A stretch of 64,000 bases of DNA, from contig JAGUCH010000002.1 of the NCBI GenBank assembly GCA_019096065.1, forward strand, positions 11,854,501 through 11,918,500, in the 5' to 3' direction. Origin of the DNA: Paracyclopina nana (taxonomy: Eukaryota; Arthropoda; Copepoda; Cyclopoida; Cyclopettidae). The notes beneath the pieces are model-generated. The model ran no database searches and had not been told where the DNA came from. It worked only from the letters and a program-made list of their open reading frames with translations. Both the position numbers and the translations under genes were made by a program. Positions 1 through 11,050 of the stretch are shown piece by piece. Position 1 is the stretch's first letter, and every line of letters begins with the position of its first letter.

Positions 1-520
1 ATAATCACTCAATATTCTCACAGTAAATTTAGCGATTATTGTGCGATTATTTAGCAGAATTATTGTTTGTTTTTCTGAGCGCACGTCCTTTCTTTATGAA
101 AGCTGAAGAGGGACTGAGTTTGCCGGCCGGCGCGCAGCTGACTTTTCACCCACGCCAGTTGACGGAAGATTCCCAAACAGCACGCAACATCGAAATAAGG
201 CAATTTTTGTGGACAACACATACTTCGTATCACACATCAAGGACCAAAAAAATTAAAGGTAATTAATTTTTGCTCAATTACATGCCATTACGTAATTAAT
301 TAGACCAATTATATATGCTGGATATCCTCACAATAAACATAGGATAATACTAAACATGATACATTTTTTTAGAAATACAATGTTTGAAACTAAATAAATT
401 AGGGATTAGGCACTACTAAAGATGAAATATGCTTGAACTCAGTGCTGGATATTCTTACAATAATTATACGTGACGACATTTTACAATCTCTGCAATTTTA
501 GGACCGCATTGTCCACCAAA

Positions 521-3500
521 ATGGATGACGATGATGATGACAACAGCAGAGTCCTCACTGTCAATGAGCGAATGAGGAGGAAACGGCGACGGCAAAAATT
601 TGAAGTGGATGCACTCATAGAGGAATTGCGTGAAAAGTCTAGGCGGTTGGAAGATGCTGAAAGAGTGGGCCAGCAAACTGTTCCCATAGAGATTGAAATA
701 ATCACTACTGTTTCCAATGGCATTAAGGAGTAATTGCAGCCAATGAAAGTGATCTTCTTAAGAAAGCTGATGAGGAACCAGAAAATCCTGCTTCAATTGT
801 TCTCAGAGAAGCAAATAATCTTGTCCAACAAGCTACCAATATATCCAGCGATAATGTGACGATCTCAGAAGTCATCCGTGGAAATGTGAAGTTGACAAAT
901 GTGATTGACCCCAACACACTGAGCAACTACAAGTATGATGCTGATGATGATTTGTTCCCACTTTTCTATGAGGAAGAGTATTTCATCATTGAGAAAGCCA
1001 AAGAGTGTGCAACACAGACTGGAATTGAAAGCAATACCACTTGGAGACAATGTCTTGACAGAGATCTTCGCGAGAGGTGTGGTGGCAGGCCCAATAATGC
1101 AAATCAACTTGTTGGAGGGATCAGAGACAATGAAACTGTCAATGACTCTAGTTTGCAAAACAGTTTGGCATTGGAGGGAACAAGTCATGATGTGTGGGAA
1201 AACGAATTGCCTGAGCACAGGCAAAGTAATGATGTGCAAACAGTGCCCTCACAATATTCTCTCAATAAATCACGAGATAATGCATCATCAGGAGACGAAA
1301 GTAAGGATAACTCCGATGATGATGATTCTGCAGCATTCATGGCTGCCCATCGCTGCAATTTTGAAAGACGTGATAATGCTGAAAAGGACATCTTTGCTGC
1401 ACCCGGAAATAGCAAACTTGCTCAAGGAGTAACTTTCAGCATAGGAGAAGAGGCTGCTCAAAGTGTCATTCAGCAGAACAACTTGGACGAATCGTTTGCA
1501 TCATCGGTAAATATTTAAGCAATATTTCCACAATTTATCCACAAATTATTATTACTTTTTTGTTACAGCTGATGGATGTTGAGGAAAATTATGATGAACC
1601 ACCTGGAGACAATGACACTGATGCATTCATGGAGTATGATGATTCTGCATTGTGCTCTGCATTTTCCTCAATTAGCTTAAAGAAAAGCTCTCTTGCTGAG
1701 CTGATACAAGCTCAAATGGAGGAGGACAGTCTCCATGATCAGCTTCTGAAAAATGAGAGGTTTGCAAACAGGTACTTGCAGATTGTGTCCAAGCATTGCA
1801 TTTCAAATGAGGCTGCTGATGAGATATGGGACTTTATACGTGCCATGGAAGTAGAAAGAAGGCTCAAATGCTTCAAGACCATTTATAAAAAGGTCAAGGA
1901 CAGGCTTCCACCAATTCATATGTCATTTGAACTGCGAGAGAAGTTGTCTGGTGTCATCACTTACCATGGAGGCCCAGTGTATCCTCAAAGAATGTTTCCA
2001 AAGGCCAAGTGGGAGACATTGTCAGAGTGGACTTCCAGTGCAATTGAGGATCTTTATGAGTTTCACAAGCAGACTCATGGCCGTCGTTTACCTAAAAACA
2101 AGAGCAAAAAGTATGATCTGTCAGTCGATGGATTGCCGCTAAGTGTTAGCGGGATAAATCAGATGTATATGGTCTGCATACGGTTCTTTGGCTGCAAGAA
2201 TGTGTACCTAGCTGGTGTCTATGTTTACCGTGACAATTGCTCTGTGGACTTAAATGACTGCATCAGGACTCTAATTGCCGATGCCCAGCGAGCTGGCTTC
2301 AAATTGAATGTAGTGATTGCTGATTCTCCAGCCCGTGCAAAAGTCAAGTGCCTAAAAGGCCATGCTGGATATTGCTGCTGCGACTTGTGTCTTGCTGTTG
2401 GTGATCGCAACAAGAAAATGATTTTTCCACCCAGCACTATGGGATATGAGCTTAGAACAATGACTGAATGGAAGAATATTGTGCGAAAACTTGAAGATGC
2501 AAAAGACCCATTACCTGATCGTGTCGCATTTGGTGTCAAGGGCGAGTCACCCCTGCTGATTGTTGATGGCTTCAACTTGATTGATGATTGTCCTATCGAG
2601 CCAATGCACAACATTGTGCTTGGCATGGGCAAGGCAATGATCAATGCCATTGTCAATCCCAAAGATTCAGCCAAGAAGCAATACAGCAAGAGGACCAGTG
2701 ACTTGATGACCACCTTTGATGAAATGTGGACAAGGCTAAAAATTCCATCAGAGTTCAACCGCCGCCCACGTGCCATGAAAGAGTCATTGAAGCACTATAA
2801 ATCTGGAGAGTATTTAGCAATTATTGTTGCCGGATTTCTTCAGTTTGGCCGATCACTTGTGGGAGAAGAAAATCGAAACTTGAGGAAGTGCTGGTATTAC
2901 TTCACTTACCTAGTGCGAGCTGCCTTCTTTGATGACCATTTGTACAATCAGATTTGCAAGAAAATGGACATGAGTGCAATGATGCAGACCTTCTACTACA
3001 TGTATCACATTGTGTTTGGAGCTAACAACTGCAGCTTTAATCTCCACTTGTTTTCTCACTTGCGACAAACAAGAAGCAGACATCGATTGGCGGCCATCTC
3101 AGCTGAGCCTTTTGAGGCATTCTATGGTTTCATCAAGAGGGTCCTTGTTAACAACACCACAAGTTTCACGAAACAAATAATGCAGAAGTCATTAATTGCA
3201 AGCATATCCCGCCATAATTGTGAGAAAGTTTTGCACATCAGCACAAAAATGACAAGACGCAACACTCAAGACAACTTAGTGTACACAAAAGACAGGTGCT
3301 TCTATGAGGTTGTGGGCACCGTCGATGATAACCACTACAGTTGCAAAAAAATCATTACCTCGATGTACAGAAACCCAGATGTGTTCAGGCTTAACTACCA
3401 ATTGATTGGCGTGGAGGTTTTCAAGCGCTATGACACTGAGACTGTCTCAGTCAAGAAAAGCCATATTGTTGGAAAGGCGGTGAAAGACGGCAGGATTATG

Positions 3501-3533
3501 ATTGCCATCCCATTGGATGCTCTATCAAGTTAG
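521..3533 (+). CDS. CACTA-like transposase, frame broken near 727-733
   Basis: The likely start is ATG 521, which opens a stretch of six aspartates followed by a basic region. That frame stops at 731-733 (TAA), while the frame one base away is open from 727 onward and continues the same acidic style of protein. I found no GT-AG pair with matching phase, so this looks like a one-base indel. An intron at 1507-1568 (GT...TTACAG) joins to the main exon 1569-3533. The catalytic part contains SVDGLPL, VIADSPARA, a cysteine cluster GHAGYCCCDLC, and PIEPMHNIVLG, in the order expected for CACTA (Transposase_21/DUF4218-like) proteins; the acidic residues in these motifs are candidate catalytic residues. 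A possible poly(A) signal lies at 3653. The intact version would be about 980 residues. The family is inferred from motif order only. Confidence 0.6.
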
Positions 3534-3652
3534 CTTTGGTTTATTATTTATCAATTATCATTGCATATATTGTATGGCTATCTGAAGAATCAAGCGAGTT
3601 TGTGCAAACTATGAAAATGTTATCTGTGCGATATCAATGAAAGTGCACTTTG

Positions 3653-3658
3653 AATAAA
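3653..3658 (+). terminator. Poly(A) signal of transposase gene
   Basis: AATAAA lies 120 bases after the transposase stop codon. Confidence 0.5.
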
Positions 3659-4144
3659 ATGTGTATTAATAGAAATTTTGGATTTTTTATTTTTCTGCAA
3701 TTGTCATGCATTTGTTCATCTCAAGAAGCGTGATTTCTATAAATAATCATAAAATATGAGTTTCTGTTTTATAAATTTCTTTAAATATTCTTAAAATTTT
3801 AATATCTATTGGAATAATCCTTTGAATATTCTTAAATTAAAATATTTAGTGTTTCCTACCTAAGAATATCCTGCAAATCAATTTTTCTTATATTTAGACA
3901 AATTCATTCAATATTTTTATTTAAGAATATTCCTGAATTATAGCAATTGGGATTGATGGATATTTGCCAATATGAGCAAAAGGCAAGAATATCCTAACTT
4001 TCATTAAGTCCTATTGTGAGAAATTCTGGTGGGGAAGGCATCAAGAAAATTATCATGAAAAAAACTGATGCATCATTTATTATTTGCTGTCACGCGTAAG
4101 TCTTATGAATATTTTTTATTCTGGCAGAGAACAAAAAAGATGTC

Positions 4145-4258
4145 CAAATTAAGGTTCAAGCTTTCCAACGATACCCATTATGCCTCGAAATTCATGAATT
4201 CATAACACAAACTTTTGATTCCCGCATTTTGAATGGTCTGACTGTATATTCCACATTC
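4145..4258. repeat. Relic arm of a mariner-like MITE
   Basis: This stretch is a diverged copy of the right arm of the MITE at 36254-36978. Shared landmarks in order are TTCAAGCTTTCCAA, AACACAAACTTTTGATT and a terminal GACTGTATA. The matching left arm is not present, so it is a solo end. Confidence 0.6.
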
Positions 4259-4336
4259 AGCCAAAGCTTTTTTTTGTTAGATCTTAGCTTGCTACACCAG
4301 TAAATGTGAATTCGCATAATTATCATTATTTATGCA

Positions 4337-4678
4337 AAACTTCAAGTGCATATGATTTTGGTGTTGCTGTGTGCAGTGATAGGGATCACTTCCCGTAACC
4401 ATTTCAATCCAAACGGATTTCTTTAAGAAATTTTATATGACACAATCATTTGCAATATGGGTTTATGAAATTGACTTAAACATATTAAGTTTGGCACTCA
4501 CAATAGTTCCTTATGCAAATTAGAAACTAGCAAAAAAATGGTTATGGATGACCCCATCCAGGCCTAAAATAGACATTAAAATACTTAGAAAAAAAAATCC
4601 GTTTTGATTGATATGGTTACGGGAAGTGATCCCTATCAGTGCACACAGCAACTCCAAAATCATATGCACTTGAAGTTT
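4337..4678. mobile_element. 342-bp inverted-repeat element (MITE-like)
   Basis: The first about 89 bases (from AAACTTCAAGTGCATATG) are repeated in inverse orientation at 4590-4678 with few mismatches. Both arms contain GATAGGGATCACTTCCCG next to GTAACCAT. The internal spacer of about 160 bases is AT-rich and non-coding. No convincing target-site duplication was seen, so the superfamily is not assigned. Confidence 0.7.
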
Positions 4679-4887
4679 AGTATAGATTAAATATTGGATA
4701 CAAAATGAAAATTACAGTGCATTAAAGCTTTGCAGCTTTGTTATTATAAAATTAGCTACGTATTTTTTGGGATCGTAGTTTTTCTTTTTGTAGTTTCGCA
4801 TTTTTTAGTTTTGCGGATCGTAGTTTTGCGGATTCGTAGCTGGTCAGAAATACGATTTGAGGGAATGTCGCGCGTGTGTGGCGTAAT

Positions 4888-5307
4888 TTAGCATATCCGC
4901 AAAAAAGTACCAACTAGAAAGTCAAAAACTTCTGTGGGATGAATAACTTGGGTGACATTGCTGCAAATACGAACAAGCTTGGCTCTGGTCAAGGTTGACT
5001 CAATTTTCGGGTCTCTTTTGACTAAATCACTAATTTTCTGGGGATTCTCCATCATTGCACTGTAGGCTTGCATGATATGTTGTAGCAACTTAATTTCCAA
5101 CACTCCTCGACTGCCACCCCCATCAAAGGACAAGACATTAACTGCCTTAGTTTGAAAAGCCATTTCCACATGCAACTCATACCTTCGAGCAAGAGAGACT
5201 GAAGCTTGGTGAATCAGTGAAACATGAAATGAAGCAGAAGCAACTTTACCACAGATACAATAAAAGCGGGGCCTGGAACATCTCAAAAGGTGATTGCGTT
5301 CTTTCAT
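4888..5307 (-). pseudogene. Patatin-like phospholipase fragment
   Basis: The 139-residue frame contains VLSFDGGGSRG, the glycine-rich oxyanion-hole motif of patatin-like phospholipases (iPLA2 type), followed by FDFLVGT, which normally leads into the G-x-S-x-G nucleophile elbow. Here the match ends exactly at VGT and runs into unrelated residues and a stop, so the catalytic serine is absent. The upstream part (FYCICGKVASASFHVSLIHQ) looks coding but has no family motif I can name. The sequence between 4700 and 4888 gives no plausible continuing exon. It is most likely a gene fragment, though a last recognisable exon with a distant downstream exon is possible (GGTACT could serve as a donor). Confidence 0.6.
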
Positions 5308-5670
5308 TGATTACCTAATCAAAGTATAAAGTTTTTAAACAAACAAATAAATTAAATTAACTCAGAATTATTCCGATTCAATAACTATACTTGATCCTCG
5401 CAAAGCCATGCTAAACCACAAATAAAAAAAAATAGCGCAACGTAATGTAAATATTTTTAAGTTTATTTGATAGAGTAGCTAATGTAGCTTAAAAATAATG
5501 ACATGTCATCATCTTTTGACGTTTAAGATAAATATTTTAAACCGTACTTGGCTTGGAAACACGCGAGATTAATGAATGTTTTCACGTTACACAATCTACT
5601 TGTTTTTTGCAATGTGTGTCAACAAACTGTATGGAAGGTCATTTTCCATAGCTCAGGTTCGCCTAGCTAC

Positions 5671-5917
5671 TTATGCTGTGTTCATCTATAAAGGAAAATT
5701 TTTCCTTCCGTTAAATTGCGTTTTACTTAAGCCTCCTATTTTAGTATTGATCATTTTTACTCACTTTTGATAGCTTTAAAAAAACCACTTTTCCCACCTC
5801 TTATGGTCACATGAGTTTGAAGTGTTTTGATTAAATCAGAAGTACGAAAACTTAGGCATTTCATTTAAGGCTGTCGTAAGATTTTAAGGAAACGAGGCAT
5901 AGATGAACACCCCATTA
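5671..5917. mobile_element. PIF/Harbinger-like MITE, copy A (241 bp)
   Basis: The element spans 5674-5914. Its ends are TGCTGTGTTCATCTAT and the inverse of TGGGGTGTTCATCTAT, 16-bp terminal inverted repeats with two mismatches. It is flanked on both sides by TTA (5671-5673, 5915-5917), the 3-bp TWA-type duplication of PIF/Harbinger elements. A second copy in opposite orientation lies at 50591-50830 with the same termini and TTA flanks. The interior has no transposase coding. Confidence 0.85.
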
Positions 5918-7907
5918 ATAAGTTTATTAAGTAGCTAGGTTCGCCACATTGAGAAATATGGCGCATTTTAACTACAGCACCGAAAGAAACCATCCACTAT
6001 TGCACGCAACCTTTGTACTGGCAGTTCTTACTGCATGCATATGGTACGTACCGAAGGTGTACATCATTTGGGTCTCTTTGCTTAAAATTCGAAATTATCG
6101 CATGTGTATATAGCAACTAGAGCATCAGAAGCTAGAAGCAATTAGTAATCTGAAGTTGCATTCGAGTAATAAAAAACGAATCCACAAAGCCAACAAAACG
6201 TGATCGTGAGCTAATCATCCCCTAGGTATTTGCTTTATGGCAGCAAATGCAAGTGTATTTTTGTGCATTCTTTGAGGATTTTCAGCAAAGCATAATAGCA
6301 CATAAGTGTTGTGCCCTTTTTGAGGAAGGAATGCGTACTGCAGATTTTTATGGCTTGTGCACAGCGTAAATGCGCAAAGCTTCTTGTTGGGCAGCATTAG
6401 CGTGTTCCAGTATTCAAAGTTTATCCATGTGGAGTCAGGCAGTCGGTGCCCTAGAGCCCTTTTTTTAATATGCGACTCGCTCTTGAGAGGGAGATTTGGC
6501 TAGGCCGAAGTTGCAACCCTGCACGTAGTCGCCGTTCGTAGCAGTACGTGGACAAGAGGTGCGACTGAGTCTTCTCGTCCTGTTTTTCTGATGAATCCTT
6601 GACTTTTGCCTTTTCCACTGCTGACAAGGGGCATGACGATGATGACGAGGCATAAACTTCCCTAAGGTGGAGGAGACTGACTGACTAGGTGACTGCTGCA
6701 GGCCCAGAGAGAGAAAGTGACATCTCATGCTGTAATTGAAAGGATAAATTGAATGACTTGCAGTTGGTAAAGAAGTGCAAAATGAATGTGATGCAAACGT
6801 AAAATTGGTTGACAGAGTGTCATTGCAAGCAGCGAACGAGAGGGCCTATGTTATTAGGATGTACTACAGGGGGCGTTTTGCTGCTATATGGCCTTTAAAA
6901 CTAGCGGAAATGATTAGCTCTCTGTTCCACTTAGTTTTTCATGTGTGTGTGTGTGTCATTTGTAGCATCTCCTCGCGCTGCGGATGCCATGTGAAGTAAT
7001 GTAGTGTAAACTATGCCAGCTTGTTTTTTCCCCGACTTTGTTTGAAGAGGCCACAACAAGTGCGCGTGTTTTTATCTCCTCGGCGCGCAAAATTGCGAGT
7101 TTCACCAAGCTAATCCAGCATTTTTCGCACACTGGCCATATACACATATACTATATAGTGCAGAGTGCTGTGGAAAATGTATAGATATATAGCACAATTG
7201 GTCATTGATGTCGGCTTTGTTCGCGCACTGGCGGCTGCTATATCTCTGTATGAGAAGTACGCCATAGCTACACTTTTTCTGTCAAGGTTTCCGTGGACGC
7301 ACAAAGAAAGATTTCTGTGTGCGATCGTGCGAGCTGCACAAATATACACACACACACACACAAGTAGTAACTCTGAGGGCAGAGCAGATGGAGCGGAGAG
7401 CTTTGGAGGCCGCTCTGGCAGCCTCATCAGCTGATTCATACGAGTGATTGCATAAAGCAAGCATATATATATGCATCTCAAAAAATATATATAGCATAGT
7501 CGGCGAGTGTGCAATAAGTGCGATGCACATGTTATACGCTACGTTGTATATGTAGCGCGCGCGGCCTACAACTATATATGCTACTATATAGTACATGCTT
7601 GCTGGGTAAGTAGTTGTCCAGGTGGACTTCTTTGTCCTGGCCCGCTAATTCTTGATTCTGACCCAATTGCCTGCTGTCCTCAAGGCCGTTAGCTGCCACC
7701 GCCGCCGTCGCCGTCGCCGTCGCAGTCGTCGCCGTTGCACCTCTGGGCAACCTTAGCCGCGGCCTTGCCTCTGGCCATCGTCGCACTGCTCCGCTCAGTT
7801 GATAAGTGAACACACTTCCGATAACCGGACTATCCGGTATCAAAGGGCACAATGACGTGAGAGACATCATCATCGTCGGCAGCCATAACCTCACTGAGCG
7901 AGGCATC
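5918..7907. other. Intergenic region with microsatellites and putative ABC 5' UTR
   Basis: I see no supported gene here. Short reading frames on both strands lack conserved motifs and acceptable splice context. There is a (GT)n run near 6942-6956, a (CA)n run near 7346-7362, several TATATA tracts between 7140 and 7590, and a GCCGTC-rich tract at about 7692-7735. The last about 300 bases before 7908 are GC-richer and probably contain the 5' UTR of the ABC transporter. Confidence 0.5.
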
Positions 7908-10748
7908 ATGGACGCAGCCGAGGACAGCCCACTGGTCTTGGCTGGGCCCAACGGACAGGTGACACGAGCATACACATTCATTTTACACATACCACACATA
8001 GTATATGCACGGTTATAGGTGGTCTCCAACAATAATTCGGGAAAGCCCCTGGTCCTCAGCGAGGACGCGGCCATCAGCTTTAGACACGCGCATCACAGCT
8101 ACGGCAAAAAGGTGACCGTCCTCCGCGACCTCAACATGACCATCCCCAGGGGAGCCATCTACGGCCTCCTCGGCCCCAGCGGCTGCGGCAAGACCACGCT
8201 GCTCCAGTGCATCGTGGGCAAGCAGAGGCTGCGATCCGGAGAGGTCGTCGTCTTCGGCGGAGCTCCGGGCTCCAAGTTGGCCGGGGTGCCCGGGCCGCGC
8301 GTGGGCTACATGCCCCAGGAGCTGGCCATGTACCACGAGTTCACCATCCGGGAGACCCTCAACTACTTCGGCCACATTTTCGGCATGACCTCGAGCAAAA
8401 TCGCCGAGAGGACGGACTTCCTCATGGACTTCCTCGACCTACCTCGCGCCAAAAGACTGATACGCGAGCTCTCTGGAGGCCAGCAGCGAAGAGCTTCCCT
8501 GGCCGCTGCCCTACTCCACGAACCTGAGCTTCTCATCCTTGACGAGGTACAACTTTTTAACATTATGCCATTAGCGAGATGGCTAATTTTTGGAATGCAC
8601 GTCAGCCTACTGTTGGCGTCGATCCCCTACTAAGGCAATGCATTTGGGACCACCTTTTGGACATCTCCCGAAGATCCCATAGTGCCAAGATCTCAACGAC
8701 CATCGTCATCACGACGCACTACATCGAGGAGGCCAGGCATGACACTCTGCTAATTTTCATGCCATATTGCAAGTTTAAAATTGAATGCATTTTAACGCAG
8801 GTCCGCTGACTACATCGGCATGATGCGAGCAGGGAAGCTGCTGGCCGAAGACTCCCCGCAAAGGCTGCTCGAGATTTACAACAAGCCCAACTTGGAGACA
8901 GTCTTCCTGCATTTGTGTGTCAGCGATGACATCATTAATGGAGATGATGTGACTGACACTGCTCCCAAGTAAGCGAAATATGTTTACAGTATATGCCCAC
9001 CACCAAAATTACAAGATTGTGTGCACGCTGCGAAACTGCGCAATTTCGGAAAGCCTGCAGCCTATTTATAGGCTTACTTCGCGAAAATGGGAAAATTCAA
9101 GCGCGACTTTTGCTTTTCAGGGTCACCATTGAGCCAACTGCTTCTACTTCAAACGGCATTTACTTGGATACTCTCACTTCTAATGGGCAAAAAGTGGCTG
9201 CAAACGTGACGGCGCCCGCCTCGCAGCCTCGACAAAGCAATAGTGAATACTACGGCTGCGATTGGGTCTCCCCACATCGGCTGAGGTCTCTCCTGGTCAA
9301 AAACTTCATTCGCATGTGGCGCAACTTGGGCTTTCTCACCTTCCAATTCATAATTCCTACAGTTCAAGTGGCACTCTTCTGCCTCGCCATTGGAAGAGAC
9401 CCCGCTGGCCTCACAATGGCAGTCATCAATAAAGATACCCTCGGCAACGATTGCGCCCACTTCACTCAAGGCTGCGTCTTCGGGGACAAGGACGAGTACG
9501 AAATCGGAGGCTACGACTTCAGCGACGTCCACAAGGCTAATTTGAGCTGTAGATTCTTGTCATACATCGACACTGGCTTCGTGAGGCCGGTCTTCGTGGA
9601 CAGCCTCGAGGAGGGCCTGGAGGCCGTGCGCAGGGGCGAGCACTGGGGCGTCATGGAGTTCATGCCCAACTACTCGGAGGCTCTCTACGATAGGATGTTT
9701 GGTTTTAGCATCAACTTGGACAAGCCCTTGCCCAACGAGACCCTCGTGGCGAGCGACGTCCATGTCTACCTCGACATGACCAATCAGCAGGTGATTTTCA
9801 AATCAATATTAAATTCTTAGATGGTATTTAAGAATATTTCGATTCTTAGTGAATGAACTAAAATTAAATTTGCATTATTGCAGATTGGCTACACCATACA
9901 ATTGAGGCTGGGAGAAGCGTTTCAAAAGTTTGCCCAAGATCTGCTCTCCGTTTGCCACCTGCAGCCCCAACTTGCAAAGCTACCCATAGCTTTCGAACAG
10001 CCCGTGTACGGCTCGAACGAGCCCACGTTCACTGAATTCATGGCCCCTGGGGTCATTCTCTCCATCACTTACTTCATGGCTGTCGGTCTCACAGCCCTGT
10101 CTTTCATCATTGAAAGGAAGGAAGGCCTGCTCGAGAGGAGCTGGGTCGCCGGGGTCACTGCGACAGAGGTCATGCTCGCCCACGTGGTGGCTCAGTTCGC
10201 AGTCATGGTGGTGCAGGTGAATACTACCAACTGATGCACAATTTGGCCGCTGCGTGGCGCTGCTTTGGGTGCAGGCTGCACGGCCGATGGCTGACTTGGC
10301 CATAACAAAAACAACTGATTCCTTGTATGCTTTACAGGTGGCCCTCGTTCTCATATTCATGATCTACGTCTTCAATGTGCCAGCCCATGGCCCAATGTCG
10401 GCCGTGATAGGCCTGACATTGCTGCAGGGCCTGTGTGGAATGGCCTTTGGCCTTGTTGTCAGCGCTCTGTGTGACAACGAGCAGGACGCCATTCAACTGG
10501 CCCTGGGGTCGTTCTATCCCAACCTTCTGCTCTCCGGCATCATCTGGCCTCTGGAGGGGATGCTACCCGAGCTACGCTACATCAGCTACATCTTGCCCCA
10601 AACCTACGCTTGCGAGGCCATGCGAGGAATGCTCTCCAGGGGCTGGGGCCTCGAATGGTCGCAAGTCTATATCGGCTACCTAGTCACCGTGGCATGGACT
10701 GTGATACAACTGGTGCTGAGCGCATTCATACTTAAAGTGCGTCGCTAA
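7908..10748 (+). CDS. ABCH-type (ABCG-like) half transporter
   Basis: Seven exons give 763 residues: 7908-7958, 8019-8546, 8606-8736, 8801-8968, 9121-9790, 9884-10216 and 10338-10748; all junctions keep the frame. The protein is a half transporter with the nucleotide-binding domain first. It has Walker A GPSGCGKT (about residues 69-76), signature LSGGQ (about 168), Walker B LLILDEP (about 188) and the H-loop TTHY (about 230). A C-terminal ABC2-type membrane domain follows, with the first hydrophobic segment after NFIRMWRNLG and a cluster of helices in the last 200 residues. NBD wording such as DEPTVGVDPLLRQ and THYIEEAR is typical of the arthropod ABCH group, often labelled ABCG20/23-like, linked in insects to lipid export to the cuticle. 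Substrate here is unknown. Intron 3 uses a GC donor (8737-8738). Confidence 0.88.
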
Positions 10749-11050
10749 TCAGTACAATAATCTATAAATGCATTTCCTCCTTGCAATCCTTGGATATATC
10801 ATCATATGATATATATAGACCCTTTCACCCTCTCTCTCCAATAATTATCTCTCGCTGAATGTCTCTAAAAATTGATTATTATTCTCATCATCACTACGGT
10901 ACTCTACAAAATCTGTGTCTTAACACCATATTGAGAAGAGTCTTGAAATACAGTACACGTCTTATTATTTGAAAGTTGATTCAAATGTGGATTATTAGCT
11001 GTGTGGCTTGGACGGTGCATTGTTGGGGAATGGTGGCAAAGAAGAAAGTA
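10749..11050. other. Convergent spacer between ABC transporter and alpha2delta
   Basis: About 300 AT-rich bases separate the 3' ends of two convergent genes. No gene or clear repeat was seen. Confidence 0.6.

Larger units (their letters stand above)
1..4030 (+). mobile_element. CACTA/EnSpm-type DNA transposon copy
   Basis: A transposase-like gene (521-3533) is flanked by AT-rich DNA that repeats one short motif. On the left, ATATTCTCACAGTAA (from 12), ATATCCTCACAATAA (from 321) and ATATTCTTACAATAA (from 449) are variants of each other. On the right, between about 3780 and 4020, AAGAATATCC-like sequences recur several times, mostly in inverse orientation, and ATTGTGAG lies near 4013. Arrays of short subterminal repeats are typical of CACTA elements, where they are bound by the element's own protein. 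I could not find clear CACTA/CACTG terminal inverted repeats or a target-site duplication, and the left end may lie outside the window, so the limits are approximate. Confidence 0.55.

Noticed and set aside
410-3860. CACTA-like words at 412 and TAGTG at 3850 as element termini
   Set aside because: The neighbouring bases are not inverted repeats of each other, and subterminal motifs continue outside them.
5576-5770. 64-residue plus-strand frame
   Set aside because: Half of it lies inside the Harbinger-like MITE.
6465-7596. Several overlapping short frames on both strands
   Set aside because: They overlap microsatellites and TATATA tracts, lack motifs, and have no supporting splice structure.
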